Assembly (NCBI RefSeq): GCF_019649055.1
Contig: NW_026570325.1
Coordinates: 1 to 64,000, forward strand
Reading direction: 5' to 3'
DNA: 64,000 nucleotides
DNA from: Paramacrobiotus metropolitanus
Taxonomy: Eukaryota > Tardigrada > Eutardigrada > Parachela > Macrobiotidae
Part shown: one piece after another, positions 1 to 10,490 of the stretch
How positions within the stretch are numbered: position 1 is the stretch's first letter
How the letters are laid out: each line of letters starts with the position of its first letter
Made by a program: the position numbers and the translations under genes
Notes under the pieces: generated by a model
Databases searched by the model: none
Seen by the model: the letters and a program-made list of their open reading frames with translations, nothing else
Told to the model about the DNA's origin: nothing

Positions 1-763
1 CTATCCACGGCGACAACATCTTCTTTCCGGTTTCGACGTTGCGGAGCCAAGGTTGTTGGGTCCTTTATAGTTGAGTACCGTCCATACTCCATCGTACCGT
101 TCCTTCCTGGTAGGATCCTTGTTGGATACTCTACCAGGACGAGGAGATCTCTCTTCTGGAAGTCCGGTACGGATTTCTTCTTATTGTAGAGTTCGGCTGC
201 TTTCTGGAAGGCTTCGTCGATGTTCGTCTTCGCGATGTCGTGAGCCCTCTGGAGCCGTTCCTTCATCCTTCTGATGTATTGTTCCTTGTCGGTGTAGTGT
301 TCCGGTGCATTGGTTCCGGTGATGACGTCCTGGGGTATGGTCATCTCACGTCCATACAGCATGTAGTAGGGTGAGAACCCGGTGGTCGCATGTTTGGCTC
401 GGTTGATTCCACATACTACGTACTGTAGATTCCGGTGCCATCGGTGACCATCCTTGGCGTCGCATTCCTTCCGATTGCCGTCCAAGATCGTCTGCATGGA
501 ACGTTCGACTTGGCCTTGACCCTCTGGGTGGTAGGCTGTTCCAAAGGTATGCTCGATCCCGAAGATCCTGGCCACTTTGGCGAAGGTCTTAGCCGTGAAG
601 TGGGATCCTTGGTCGGTGTGAAGGTGGGTCGGCATGCCGTATTTTAGACATCACTCCACGAAGAACTTTTCGAACTCCTGCCGAGTTAGTCTTGGTCGCT
701 CGGGCTATGGTGAACTTGGTGAACTGGTCGGTAACGACCGCGATGTATTGGTATCCTTTCGAC
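1..763 (-). pseudogene. Integrase catalytic core, frameshifted and cut by the window start
   Basis: The minus-strand translation contains the retroviral integrase core. A VTDQFTKF-like segment around 690-745 follows the first catalytic Asp region. HTDQGSHFT, with the second catalytic Asp, lies near 600-635, and YHPEGQGQVER, with the catalytic Glu, near 500-540. A frameshift near 640-655 separates the first segment from the rest. Downstream, towards position 1, the frame stays open through an HxW-rich stretch and a basic tail that would lead to the integrase C-terminus. The role in a live element would be insertion of the cDNA into the host genome. The break means this copy cannot make the protein without frameshift correction or an assembly fix. 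Confidence 0.8.
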
Positions 764-2242
764 TCAGTCCGGGTAAAGGTCCTTTAAAGTCCGCGTAGAT
801 TCGGAACCATGGTTCACCGACCTCCATCTTCTGGAGTTTACCGGGTGGTTTAGTCCGGGCTTGTTCACCAAGGTACACCGGGGGCAGTTATCCACGTAGT
901 CGTGAATGTCGGATAGCATCCGGTCCCAGTAGTACCGAAGCTTCGCTGCCTCCAATGTCTTCACACGGCCGAAGTGGTTGCCGGTTTTTCCGTCGTGAAG
1001 TGCTCGGATGATGCCTTTTCGCATGAAGAGCGGGACCACGAACCGTCGTTCCAACTTGGTGTTGTGGGTGGTCAGCCGGTATAATAGACCTCCGCTCATC
1101 TGGTAATGTTCCAACAATGGGGATTTATGGTCCAGCTGATCCTGGTTTTCCAGCTCATCGATCTTCTTCCGGAGGTGGGGGTCCCGGAGTTGCAGTCTGC
1201 GTAACTCCTTGTTGGACTCGATCGGCTTCTCTTCTTCATCCTCGGGTTCGCCTTGTGAACCCGGAGCCTCCGGTCCGTTAACCTCAGTAGTCCGTACTCT
1301 TGCGGTTTCGACCCTCGACTCGCCTTGTGAGCCCGGATCGTCCGGTACGACTACGTTGCTTACCCTTACATATGGGGTAGATAGGTCGTTCCAGTCCGAG
1401 ATGACCTTGCATCCAGGCAGCGGGGTTACTTTTGGGACGGGGCGACGCATATTTGTGGTCTGCCTCCATTCAGCTGCCACTCGGAGAGACCTTATTTTAG
1501 CCTCATCCGTCCAGCCTCCGGGCTCAAGTATGAGGTCCGGATGTCTTCGGCTCTTTTCCTTGATTTCGTGTCGTTGTACCCGGAGAGACCTTATTTTGAT
1601 CTCGTCCTTTAAGTCCTCAAAATTGGGTACCTTGTCCAATTCTTCATGGGGGTCGTTATCGTCGGGTCGTTCAAGGGGCCACCGAGACAGAGCATCCGCA
1701 TTATCGCAGAAAATTCCAGGTTTGTACTCGATGGTAATGTCCTTGCCTTGCAGAGCCAAAGCCCACCGTGTTAACCGGGGGTTGATGCCGGGTCTATTGG
1801 ACTCGCAGCGCATCAAGTTCTGTAAGGCTCGGTGATCCGTTCTGACGGTGAAGGGTCCATGGTCAATGAAGTGTTTAAACTTCTGGACGGCCCAAACTAC
1901 GGCTAGGCATTCCCATTCGGTGACTCCGTAGTTCTTCTCGGCTCCATGGAGAACTCGGCTGGCAAATGCTACAGGGTGGTCTTCTTGTGACAACACCGCG
2001 CCAAGTCCGGCTCCACTGGCATCGCATTCGATTACCGTCTTCTTGGTCGGGTCGAATTTCGCGAGTACTGGGGCTGTAGTTAGAGCCTCTTTGATGCCAT
2101 TGAACTCCGCTGTATGGTCGTCCGTCCAGTCTGTCCGGATGGAATTAGTCTTCCGAAGGAGTTCATAAATCTTCGATGTCCGTTGGGCATAGTTGCGGAT
2201 GAACTTCCGATAGTAGTTAGCCAACCCGAGGAACGACCGCAA
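764..2242 (-). pseudogene. Pol fragment: RNase H and integrase zinc-binding domain
   Basis: This 492-codon frame begins inside Pol with the thumb/connection motif FLGLANYYRKFI. It continues into RNase H, with the catalytic Asp segment VIECDASGAGLGAVLS, then TDHRAL and DALSR. A long charged spacer (about residues 220-380) follows, then the integrase HHCC zinc-binding domain, with His residues near HDGKTGNHFGR and the pair NCPRC. RNase H removes the RNA strand during cDNA synthesis; the zinc domain binds LTR ends. The frame ends early at 764 because the integrase core continues in another frame. Upstream it is separated from the polymerase active site by about 200 bases in which two further frames carry the expected connecting sequence. 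The spacer between RNase H and the zinc domain is longer than usual. Confidence 0.85.
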
Positions 2243-2437
2243 TTGGCATTCTGTTCGCGGGGGTTGGTGTTGCGCAATAGCCGCTACCTTTTCGTCGTCG
2301 GTCTGGACTCCGGCTTTGCTGAGGACATGTCCGAGGAAGGGTAACTATCCGTTCCAACCTCGCACTTCGAGGGTTTGATGGTGAACCCGGCCTCAAGTAG
2401 GCAGTCCAGGGTGGCTCGGAAGGCTTCCTTGAATTCT

Positions 2438-3808
2438 TCAAAGGTCCGGCCAAAAGAAGATGATGTCATCGATGTACGCAAAAACACCTTTCTTGCGGGC
2501 TTTTGCGGTTATCTTATCGACATGCATCTGGAAGGTTGCGGGTCCGTTACAGACTCCGAACGGCATCCGGTTAAACCTGTACATGCCTTCTGGCGTAACG
2601 AAGGTTGTCATGTCCTTCGAGGCTTCGTCCATTGGGATCTGCCAAAAACCGGATTGGCAATCTACCTTGCCGTAATATTCCATCCCGGCGCACTTGTCCA
2701 GTAGTTCATCCGGGTTCGGAAGGGGGTAGTTGTTCTTTTTGGTTACTGCATTCAACTTAATGTAGTTGATGCAGAACCTGGTTCCGACGGAGCCGTCCGG
2801 GTTTTTCTTGGCTGCCAAGACCACGGGAAGCTCCATGCTGCGTCGGAGGTTCGATAACTCCTTGGTCCAGCATCTCTTGGACGTGTTTGGAGATGAATTC
2901 GGACCCTTCCAACTGGTTCTAGTTGGGTTCATCTTTATAGGCTTTGCACCTTGGACGTCGATGACGTGGGTGACTCCCTTGACGTCACCGTAGGGTCGTT
3001 TGAGGTTGGAAAGACAAGCCGATACTCCCACGATGTCCCGTAGAACTTGTCGCTGCTCATCGGTTAAGTTGTCACCGAGCTTCATGGAGTTGATGGCTTT
3101 CTTTTGTTCTTCGACGGTTGCCGGGTCTTCGTCACCTTCTTGGGTAAGTCGGACCCGGGCCTTTTGGTCGTCCGTCATATGTTCGTACGGCTCGACTCGA
3201 CCCATTGGGGTTCCTTTCCGGATGGTTATATCCTTATTAGTGTGGTTAGCCACGAGGATGGTGAACTTCTTCCCGTCATGTGGGGTCGGACCATCCTTCA
3301 TCTCGATACCTTCCGCTAAGGCTTCTTCCGAGCCGAGGTACATCAGGTACTTGTTCTTAGCGGGGTCAACTTCTATGTCGAGGGTTACCGTAACTTCGAC
3401 GATAGCCCTGGGAAGTAGCTGGATCCGTACCGTAGTGGCGTCATATTGTGTCGCCCTCGGTAAGCTGTATGGCCGGTCTCCATTTTGTGAGACCCGGGCT
3501 ACTCCCATCGGGATTTCCCATTCAATCCCTTCATTGTCGGGCTCGAACCCGTAAGTGTCGCTGTAGTGCATGTATCCGATCTTCGCACCCCTTCGGAGTA
3601 CCTGGTTGTACTCAGTCGCGTTTTGGATCTTGATCCATGCAGTATCGCAAGTTGGTCGGATCTCAATGGTGTCTTCGATCGGCCGAACTCCCGGAGTACT
3701 TCCGCCGGAAAGACTCGAATTGGATATCCCGGTGAGGGGCCATACTCTTAAGGGTTCGCACCAGTACGGCGCATGTTGAGAAGGGTGGTAAGGTACACCT
3801 GTTCTCAA
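2438..3808 (-). pseudogene. Pol fragment: pre-RT domain and reverse transcriptase palm/fingers
   Basis: The first about 220 residues form the beta-rich domain commonly found between protease and reverse transcriptase in gypsy elements; the ILVANHTNKDITIRKGT segment is typical. The reverse transcriptase follows, with RFCINYIKLN, YPLPNPDELL, the catalytic Asp region KVDCQSGFWQIPM, FNRMPFGVCNGPATFQ and the active-site YIDDI. The frame fails directly after YIDDIIFF. The next expected residues (GRTFEEF and onwards) are present one frame over, starting at a run of T (A on the plus strand) near 2455. That is compatible with a real single-base indel or with an assembly error in a homopolymer. All visible catalytic Asp residues are present. 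Confidence 0.87.
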
Positions 3809-4343
3809 TGAACACGGGCTGTCGGTCTTCGTCCTTGTCCTCGGTATGGAGCTGAAGACGATTGACGGTTGGGCCTGTAGCTATTGGCTTCAGCCTCCGT
3901 ACCCGTTTCCATGGGTTATAGACGGTCTTCTCGGACTTAGTCTGTCGTACCGAGGCTGCCTTCGGTTTAGCCGAGGCTCCGTCTGGACTTGCATTTTTGT
4001 TGGGTTCAACCGGGTTACCTCCGACGGATGTCGCCTGTTGGGCAATCTGTTCGTCGTCGGTCTGAGATACCCGTTGTCCCGCCGCACGGACGTCATACGT
4101 GGGGCTGGCTTCCGAGGATTCGGCTTCGGAGGTGTTAGGGTCCTGTTCCAGGCCCGTATCGCTGGACGTAGCCGAGGTTACTGGGCTGTCAGCCGGGTGA
4201 AAACCGTAATTGCGGTTAACTCAGCCCGTCGTTGTGAGCCTCCGTTCTGGGGTTGCTGGGCTTCCTTTGAGGTTCGTTGCCGGACGATCCACCTTTTGGG
4301 GTTCGTCCGGGGGTGTGTCGATTCTACCCATTGAACCGAAGGG

Positions 4344-5110
4344 TCAGCCTATGTCGTTATCGTCGTCGTCATCGGAAGTATCCGAGGAGTTATTGTCTGA
4401 GGGGTCGGATGGCTCATTATCGGAGTCAGTGTCCGGTGAGTCACTTGTGCTCTGTACATCCGAGGCTTCCGAATCCCAATCTCCAAATTCGTCGGCTTCG
4501 CCTTCCTCCGCTGTTCCGGCGGATGGTCCAAGTAGACCGTCAGTGACCCTAGTTGGGGTCTGCTGAGTCGGTCCTTCCCGGTTCGGGAGGTCCAGGGGAT
4601 GGTGGCCTACCATGCTCCCAGACTTCTTCGTTTCGAGTTCTGAGGGCTTGGACGATCGCTCCATTGTTTTCATGGCAGATCGGGCATTCTAAGGCCATAT
4701 ATTCCTGATCCGGGGCTTGTGCCCGTGTGTTGGCTAGGCGGCCCCCCGTTTTGTGGGTGCACAGCCTCGGCTAGCCTTACTTTCTTGGCCTGGTGCCAGT
4801 TACAAGGCTCGATCGGAGGTTCAGAGTCCGGTACGACCCTAGTTATGCGGGTGTCTTCGCCGTATCGACTCCAAAAGGAGGCAGTATCCAGGGTACCGAA
4901 GTGGTAAGGGTCCCGGAAGTGCCACATAAGGCGTCGACCCAGTTCATGGGACTGGATTTCCAGTATTGCCGGTATAGGGAGCTGATGTTCCACAAATTGT
5001 GCGTGGAGTACGATCCGCTCTTCTTCCCATTCGATGATCTCCTCTTCTAAGGCTTCGGTTAGGTTAATTACCTCCTGGCATTCCTCCCCTTGCGGCTCGG
5101 ATCTGATCAT
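4344..5110 (-). other. Acidic low-complexity linker ORFs between protease and reverse transcriptase
   Basis: Two abutting minus-strand frames (5110-4670, 146 codons, and 4673-4344, 109 codons) lie between protease and reverse transcriptase. The first is a Glu-rich region followed by a folded-looking stretch with HFRDPYHFGT. The second ends in a long Asp/Ser-rich acidic tail (SDTSDDDDDNDIG). I recognise no known domain. In context they are probably the middle of one Gag-Pol polyprotein. Low sequence complexity means the coding assignment rests on position and on the open frame rather than homology. Confidence 0.5.
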
Positions 5111-6311
5111 CCGTTCTTGCGCCGACTCGGTCGAGTGCGAGTCTTATGCCGATCGTCCGGGTTTCAAGGAGGTGTCGAATGCCGGAAAACCAGGTTCGGT
5201 ACCTTTGGTTAAGTATACCAGAGGCCGATGCCTCTGGTATCGGGATAGACTTTAGTATCCCTCGGACTGGTTCCAATCGGGTCGTCCGTACTTTCGCCAA
5301 GTATTGTTCGATGGCGTTATGGATCTGCAGCTCCGTTACGAGGCTTCGTTCGGTATCCGAGCATTGCGGGCAGACCGAGGGTCCGGGGTTCATCGGGTGA
5401 TCAAGCCGACTTATCCGAGCCTCATTCGCTGCCGTGCCCGATGCCTCTGGTATCGGGATAGGCTGCACTACACCCGAAGATGGGTTCCGCTGACCCTCGT
5501 TGGGGGTCGTTGGCGCTCGGATGAAAACAAACTTGGAATGCAAGTAGTCGCATCCAAGAAGCACAGGAACGTCCGAGTCGTTGGGTTGGACGTGGAAGGT
5601 ATGGGGACTGGTGAATCCTTGCAAAGTTACCGGTTCGGTACAGCAATGGGTCACCATGAAGGCGATTTGTCCGCCAACACCGCGTATTTTGGTGAAGTAC
5701 CCCAGGGATTCGAGTTTAAGATTGTTGGCTCGGCAGAAACGCTCCTCTATTAGGGATGTTTCGGCTCCGGTGTCCAACATGGCCGTAGTTGTGACCGGTC
5801 CAATTTGAACTTCATGTGTCCATGCCCGGACCACCTTCGGTCGTCCGGTGGACTGTAACGGTTGGATCGTTACTTCTCGGATGGTAACTTCGACCGGAAT
5901 TAGGGTTGTCGTTGATTTGCCGGGGACACTATTGGTGTCTACGCGCAGCGGTGATGAAATTCTGTCCCGTCTCGGTAGGTCTACTCCGTCTTGTGGGATG
6001 ACCTCCGAGGGTCGGTGTGGACTTAGTCGTTCTGCCGGGGCTTGTAAGCCTGGTAGCCCGGGTGGAACTTCCATAACCGAGTGACTCGCCTCCGGACGGT
6101 TAGCTACTCCGTCCATTAACGATTCGGCGGTTTCCACCGGGTATATCCGGCTTGCTATCCGTTCTTCCATGGATGGTTGACCTTCTCGTAAAGTTGAGAG
6201 GTTATATTGCATGTTGAAGAACGTCCGCGATCCGGTTACAGTTCGTGCCGGTTGTCGCTGGAAGAGGTCCGCTTCCTGCTGCAGACAGTAGGCGGGTACC
6301 TGTGCCTCCAA
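5064..6311 (-). CDS. Retropepsin-like aspartic protease segment of element 1
   Basis: This 415-codon minus-strand frame contains a retropepsin: strand HEVQIGPVTTTAMLD, the active-site triad in LDTGAETSLI (about residues 180-189), a flap-like IRGVGG, and VLLGCDYL near the C-terminal end of the fold. It would cut the Gag-Pol polyprotein during particle maturation. The N-terminal 150 residues are polar and disordered. After the protease there is a Pro/Ser-rich tail that overlaps the next frame. The listed start is simply the first in-frame start in an open frame; the protein was probably never initiated here but made as part of a polyprotein. This is one of the few element 1 domains uninterrupted across its whole fold. 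Confidence 0.8.
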   Translation of the reverse strand: MEAQVPAYCLQQEADLFQRQPARTVTGSRTFFNMQYNLSTLREGQPSMEERIASRIYPVETAESLMDGVANRPEASHSVMEVPPGLPGLQAPAERLSPHRPSEVIPQDGVDLPRRDRISSPLRVDTNSVPGKSTTTLIPVEVTIREVTIQPLQSTGRPKVVRAWTHEVQIGPVTTTAMLDTGAETSLIEERFCRANNLKLESLGYFTKIRGVGGQIAFMVTHCCTEPVTLQGFTSPHTFHVQPNDSDVPVLLGCDYLHSKFVFIRAPTTPNEGQRNPSSGVVQPIPIPEASGTAANEARISRLDHPMNPGPSVCPQCSDTERSLVTELQIHNAIEQYLAKVRTTRLEPVRGILKSIPIPEASASGILNQRYRTWFSGIRHLLETRTIGIRLALDRVGARTDDQIRAARGGMPGGN

Positions 6312-6473
6312 AGGTACTGCTTCCCAGTCTTCGAAGTACTCCGTTACTTCGTCGGTCGGAAACCTCCGGCCGTCTACCTGGTTGGCCTACCAAGGACGGT
6401 TCAGGCGTCATTCTGACGTCCTGCGAGGTTGCGGGTCGGCGTCCCGATTCTCCGCTTAGCCCGTGGCTCATGC

Positions 6474-6902
6474 CTAATTGGGCACCGAGCCGTCCGGGCA
6501 GCCTGGTGACGTTTCTCGTCCCGGCTGGTCGGGTCCGGTTTCTCCGGCCGACATCCCCGGCTTCACCTTCTGGGCCTGGGGTCCGGGCGTTCTGTGTCCC
6601 GGCTGCCGATCGGATCCAAGTTCCTGGCCGATCCTCCCAGGTACCTGTTCTGGTCCGGGAGCCGCATTTTCGGCGTGGCGAGGTTCGGGTCGATTCTCCG
6701 AGTATCCGAACCGGGGATGTTCGGCGCCGAGTTGGGCTGCCGTCCCCGCCGCTAAAATTCTAGCGGACTCGCTGACCGTTGCGGAGGATAAGTCCTCGTT
6801 GAGGTTCCGAGTTGTGTCCAAGGGGTTATTCCGGTTAGTGGGGTTATCCTTATCCGGTGGTTCCGTTGGATGACAGAGGTCGAATGAGTCACCGGAGCTC
6901 AT
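6474..6902 (-). other. Pro/Gly/Glu-rich ORF between Gag zinc knuckle and protease
   Basis: An open 142-codon minus-strand frame, rich in Pro, Glu and Gly, lies between the Gag nucleocapsid region and the protease. It has no motif I recognise. It overlaps open frames on the other strand, as expected for GC-rich low-complexity DNA. By position it should be spacer within Gag-Pol. Its right end is followed by about 370 bases (6903-7270) that read as another Pro/Gly/Asn-rich segment leading back to the zinc knuckle. Confidence 0.4.
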
Positions 6903-7267
6903 CGACCTTAGACGTTTCCCTGGGATGTACCCGGGACAGGTCCGCCAACTGCCGGTTGGTATCCGCCCGGGCCCCTATTGGGGGCCGGGGACGGCGGCAG
7001 TTGCGGCCGTTGGGCTGGTGGCGGAGTTGCCAATGGGGGTCGACCACCATTCTGGGGGTTCCCTCCATTTCCCTGGCCAGGCTGCCGGTTAGGGCTGCCT
7101 TGGCCGCCGAATCCGCCGGCATTCTGCTGGCGGGGGCGCGGGGGTGGTACGATGTTCGGGTAGTTTTGATTCGCCGAGCCTAATGGCCATCCGTTATCGT
7201 ACCGGTACCTCCAGTCCAGGTACCATCTCCGGTTTGGGTTGTCTTCTAACCGGAGGTTGGCGTAGCC

Positions 7268-7309
7268 ACAACTCGCTTGGTTGTGGTTGCCCCATAGGCA
7301 GTGACCGCA
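7268..7309 (-). other. CCHC zinc knuckle of Gag (nucleocapsid)
   Basis: The minus strand encodes CGHCLWGNHNQASC, which fits C-x2-C-x4-H-x4-C, the nucleocapsid zinc knuckle that binds the element's RNA. It lies just past the Gag ORF, in the frame that reads EAKFFQ, then a TAG codon, then TQDGIFS before the first Cys. The knuckle is therefore separated from upstream Gag by both a frame change near 7420 and an in-frame TAG. Either the copy is decayed or expression uses frameshifting or readthrough. Confidence 0.7.
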
Positions 7310-7343
7310 GGAAAATATTCCGTCCTGGGTCTACTGGAAGAAC

Positions 7344-8939
7344 TTAGCTTCCATCCGATCGACGTAGGTTGCCTGCTGGCGAGCCTCCTGCTGTGGTGTC
7401 CGAGGCTGCCGCTGCATTCTGGGCCTGGCCGCCTCCACCCGCGCGGTTGCCGAAGTTTCCGCGGCCGCGATTCCCGCCGCCACGTCTTCCGCCGGAGCCA
7501 CCATATTGTGAGGCTCCACCGCGTCCATATCCGCCTCCGAAGCCATACCCCTGGTTCTGAGGTTGGCCGTAGCCGGAGTTCTGGCCGTAGCCCTGTTGGG
7601 GCTGGCCGTAGCCGGGGCTCCGAGGCTGGCTGTAGCCCTGTTGGGGCTGGCCATAGCCGGAGTAACCCTGGCTCTGTGGTTGGCCGTAGCCGGGGCTCCG
7701 AGGCTGACTCGGTTGGCCGCTGCTCCCGTAAGCTGGCGGCGTGACCATGGTCCCTGTTGGGGCTCCATTGAGGTTCATCGCCGCCATTGCCGCCCAAGTC
7801 TGTTCAAGTTGACCACGGGCCTGGGGTGGTGGTGTCGCCGGAGGGCTCTGTCGGTGAAGCCCCGGTTGCACATTCTGGTAACCTGGCGAGTTGGGTTGGA
7901 TGTATCCGGGAGCCGGTTGGGTCACAGGAACGGGAGTCGCCGTCCTGACGGTGATGTAGTTGGTGGAGTTGCCACCTTTAACTACCTGATACATCGGCTT
8001 GCCCCGGGTGAAGTCCCGTACATAGTCCCGGAACTCATGCGTCGTCTTCGGCATTCGGACGTCCAGAGCTGCCCGAAGGATTGGCTCCGTGACATTCGTC
8101 CGTAGGTAGAAGACTGCCAGTTCGTCGGTGAGGTTGCCTCGTTGCTTGAGGTTTATGATGGCGTCGTAGTACTGCTCGGGGGTCTCTTGCCCCAGCATGT
8201 ACTTTCTGGTGGTGATGTCCGCGACTGCTGTGACCTGTTTGTCAGGGTCCATGAACCGGGCCGCAAATTGCTGCAGCCAATAATCAACGGTCCATCCGTT
8301 TTCTTCGGGTTCCAGAGTTGATTGGTTCTGGTACCACTCCAGGGCTTGTCCAGTTAGGGCGCCCTCTAGCTCCGTCATAAAGGCGACGTCCGTCATTGCG
8401 ACGCCGTCAGCCTCCGAGCGATAAATTCGCCGGATCTTTGTGATCCAGCCTTCCACCTTGGCCCCGTCGCCGTTAAACTTCGGCAACTCTGCCCGATTCT
8501 TCCGAGCCAAGATCCGGTTGTTCCGCTCTTCGTATCGGCGCCGCCCTTCTTCATAGCCCTCCTGTCGGGCTTGAGCAATGTCTTGCTCATCAGGTGGTGG
8601 GGTCTGACGGTGTTGGACCGCCGGCATCGCCTGTTGGGCTACCGGAGGGTTCCAAGCCACCGGGTAGGCCGCTTGCTGGTTCTGCGCAGCCGGGGCGGAG
8701 GTGGGTGGGTTGAGGTTGAGGCTGTGGTTGGGGTTGAGGTATGGGTTACCAGGGGTGCCGGCTGGGGCTGTCCAGGTCCGGGCGGATTCTGCGCTCCATA
8801 CCCCTGGTTCGGCGGTTGGTTTGGTGCCACATACCCAGGCATCCTCTGGGACTCTGTTGTGGTCGAGCCACATCCCGGTGGTATAACCACATTGGTCGGC
8901 CTGGGGCGCCGGACCTGTGGGTCCATATTTGCCCTGCAA
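7344..8939 (-). CDS. Gag-like structural protein of element 1 with a Gly/Tyr/Gln-rich tail
   Basis: This 531-codon minus-strand frame has three parts. Residues 1-130 are Pro/Ala/Gln-rich. Residues about 140-310 are a Ty3/gypsy Gag capsid-like helical region, with ALEWYQNQ, FAARFMDP and a C-terminal FRDYVRDFTR. Residues about 330-531 are strongly repetitive, built from YGQPQQGY-like units and then an RGG-rich segment. The tail resembles the prion-like and RGG regions of FUS-type RNA-binding proteins and may mediate RNA binding or condensation. Capsid assembly is the expected role. The end of the frame shifts near 7420; the sister frame carries the more plausible continuation towards the zinc knuckle. 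Confidence 0.78.
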   Translation of the reverse strand: MQGKYGPTGPAPQADQCGYTTGMWLDHNRVPEDAWVCGTKPTAEPGVWSAESARTWTAPAGTPGNPYLNPNHSLNLNPPTSAPAAQNQQAAYPVAWNPPVAQQAMPAVQHRQTPPPDEQDIAQARQEGYEEGRRRYEERNNRILARKNRAELPKFNGDGAKVEGWITKIRRIYRSEADGVAMTDVAFMTELEGALTGQALEWYQNQSTLEPEENGWTVDYWLQQFAARFMDPDKQVTAVADITTRKYMLGQETPEQYYDAIINLKQRGNLTDELAVFYLRTNVTEPILRAALDVRMPKTTHEFRDYVRDFTRGKPMYQVVKGGNSTNYITVRTATPVPVTQPAPGYIQPNSPGYQNVQPGLHRQSPPATPPPQARGQLEQTWAAMAAMNLNGAPTGTMVTPPAYGSSGQPSQPRSPGYGQPQSQGYSGYGQPQQGYSQPRSPGYGQPQQGYGQNSGYGQPQNQGYGFGGGYGRGGASQYGGSGGRRGGGNRGRGNFGNRAGGGGQAQNAAAASDTTAGGSPAGNLRRSDGS

Positions 8940-9442
8940 GCTGGCATTCCCGACCAGCAGCCGGGGGGCCAGACCTATTGGGTCACGGTTGTCTGGCCGA
9001 GGCTGCTGTGATGCGTTATCCGGGTACCGGGTCAGCCAATCATGCCCTGCCTGCCGATAGGTTGAACCATCCTCGGCGTGTTCTGGGAACCCGAACGTTG
9101 TCGGTCCCGGTTATTCTGAATGGGTGAGGCCAGGGCGGGGGTCGGGGCCAGGAGTTCAAATCTCAGGGAAGTTCGAGGCTCTCGGGGGTCGTCTGTCCGG
9201 TTGATCGATACTACAGGCCTTGTTCGGTTGAGAACATCGTCGTTGTGGATGTTCCTCCGTACCGTGTAGGTAGTATAAGTGGCCGTAGAGAATTGGGAAC
9301 AGCCGTCGAATGTCATTTCGTTCCGGCTCCGGGGCTGTCGGTACCAACGGCGGCCTCGGCATAGGTCCAACCGAAGGTTCATTCCGAAGCATTCCGACCT
9401 GGTAGGTTTGACTCTCGAGAGCCCCCGTTTGACCTGTTGGGT

Positions 9443-10490
9443 TCAGCAGGGGGTTGTCTCGGCGCAGGTAGTCGTCAATCTGCCGACATTTGTCCTGCTC
9501 TTGGGTAGTCCGGTAGGATGGGGTTGCTCAGTCATAGAGTCCTCAAGGTAGGTCTTTTCCTCCTTCAGGCACGCGACCTCAATACCCAGGTCTTCTCGTT
9601 CCTGGACCAGCTGATTGTACTTATCGCACAGGCCGGTGTACTTGTTGGTCACGTCCGTGGTGTAATCGTAGAGTTCCTGTTGGTACTTTAGGAGACGGTC
9701 CTGGTCTATCTGCAGTTGGGTCTTCTCGGACTCTAACTGTGTGATCCGGGCTCGTTGGGCCTCGATGACTGCAAGATTCTCGACGCGAGCCTGTTCGAAC
9801 CGGGCTGTCTCATTCTGGAGATGAGTGGTGAGGGGAAGAATCTGCTGGCCAATTTGGGCCTGGCATAGCCGAAGGTCTAGGGCTATACCCTCCGGGTCAT
9901 TCTGGTTCTCCCGGAGGTTCGCGTAGGCCGTCCGAAGGAAGTCGAGTTCCGAGTTGAGCTCGTCGATCTCTCCCTCCAGGCCGATAATGCCCTGCTTAAG
10001 GTGATGGTTCTCCTCGCGGTACTCATCCACCCGGTCGAACATCTTATGGAGTTCCGCCGAGCCAGCCTCGGAGTAGCCGAGGGCCTGTAACCGCTGCTCC
10101 AAGTCTTGGCGCAGGGTGGCCACTTCGGCCCGAGACTGCTCCAGCATGTCCTGGAGTCTAGTGACTTCGGCTTGTTCGTGACGGCAGGGCTCCTCAGTTA
10201 CTTGCAACTGGGCCTCTAACCGTTCGATCTCTTGGGTAAGGTCATCAATGACAGCATTCGCACGTTCAAGTTCGTCAGTGAGCCTCTTGCGCTCCTGTTT
10301 GTGCAAAGCCACCGTCTGGGACAGAACATTCTCCGTCGATTCGACGATGTTTTGTCCGGCCAAGAGCTGGTTTTGCAGCTCGTAAATCCGTTGACGGAGG
10401 GCTTGTGGGTTGTCAATCTTCTCCGGAGGGTCTTTGTCAGGTACCGCCGGGGTGTAGTCCGAGGCTCCGATGTGAGCCTGGGTATTGCTT
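9443..10490 (-). CDS. Coiled-coil ORF upstream of Gag in element 1
   Basis: The minus strand encodes about 340 residues dominated by heptad-patterned Glu, Leu, Gln and Arg, for example LTQEIERLEAQLQ and the stretches after it. It is an extended coiled coil, roughly residues 40-300 of the frame. The open frame continues upstream of the first start (10363) to about 10490, where the preceding disordered ORF hands over by a frame change. The Gag frame starts 500 bases downstream. I know of no standard Ty3/gypsy domain with this architecture. It could be an N-terminal extension of Gag that drives oligomerisation, or a captured host segment. Function is inference from structure alone. Confidence 0.6.

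Noticed and set aside
1209-1835. Plus-strand ORF of 208 codons
   Set aside because: Antisense to RNase H and integrase of element 1; composition is a by-product of GC-rich coding sequence.
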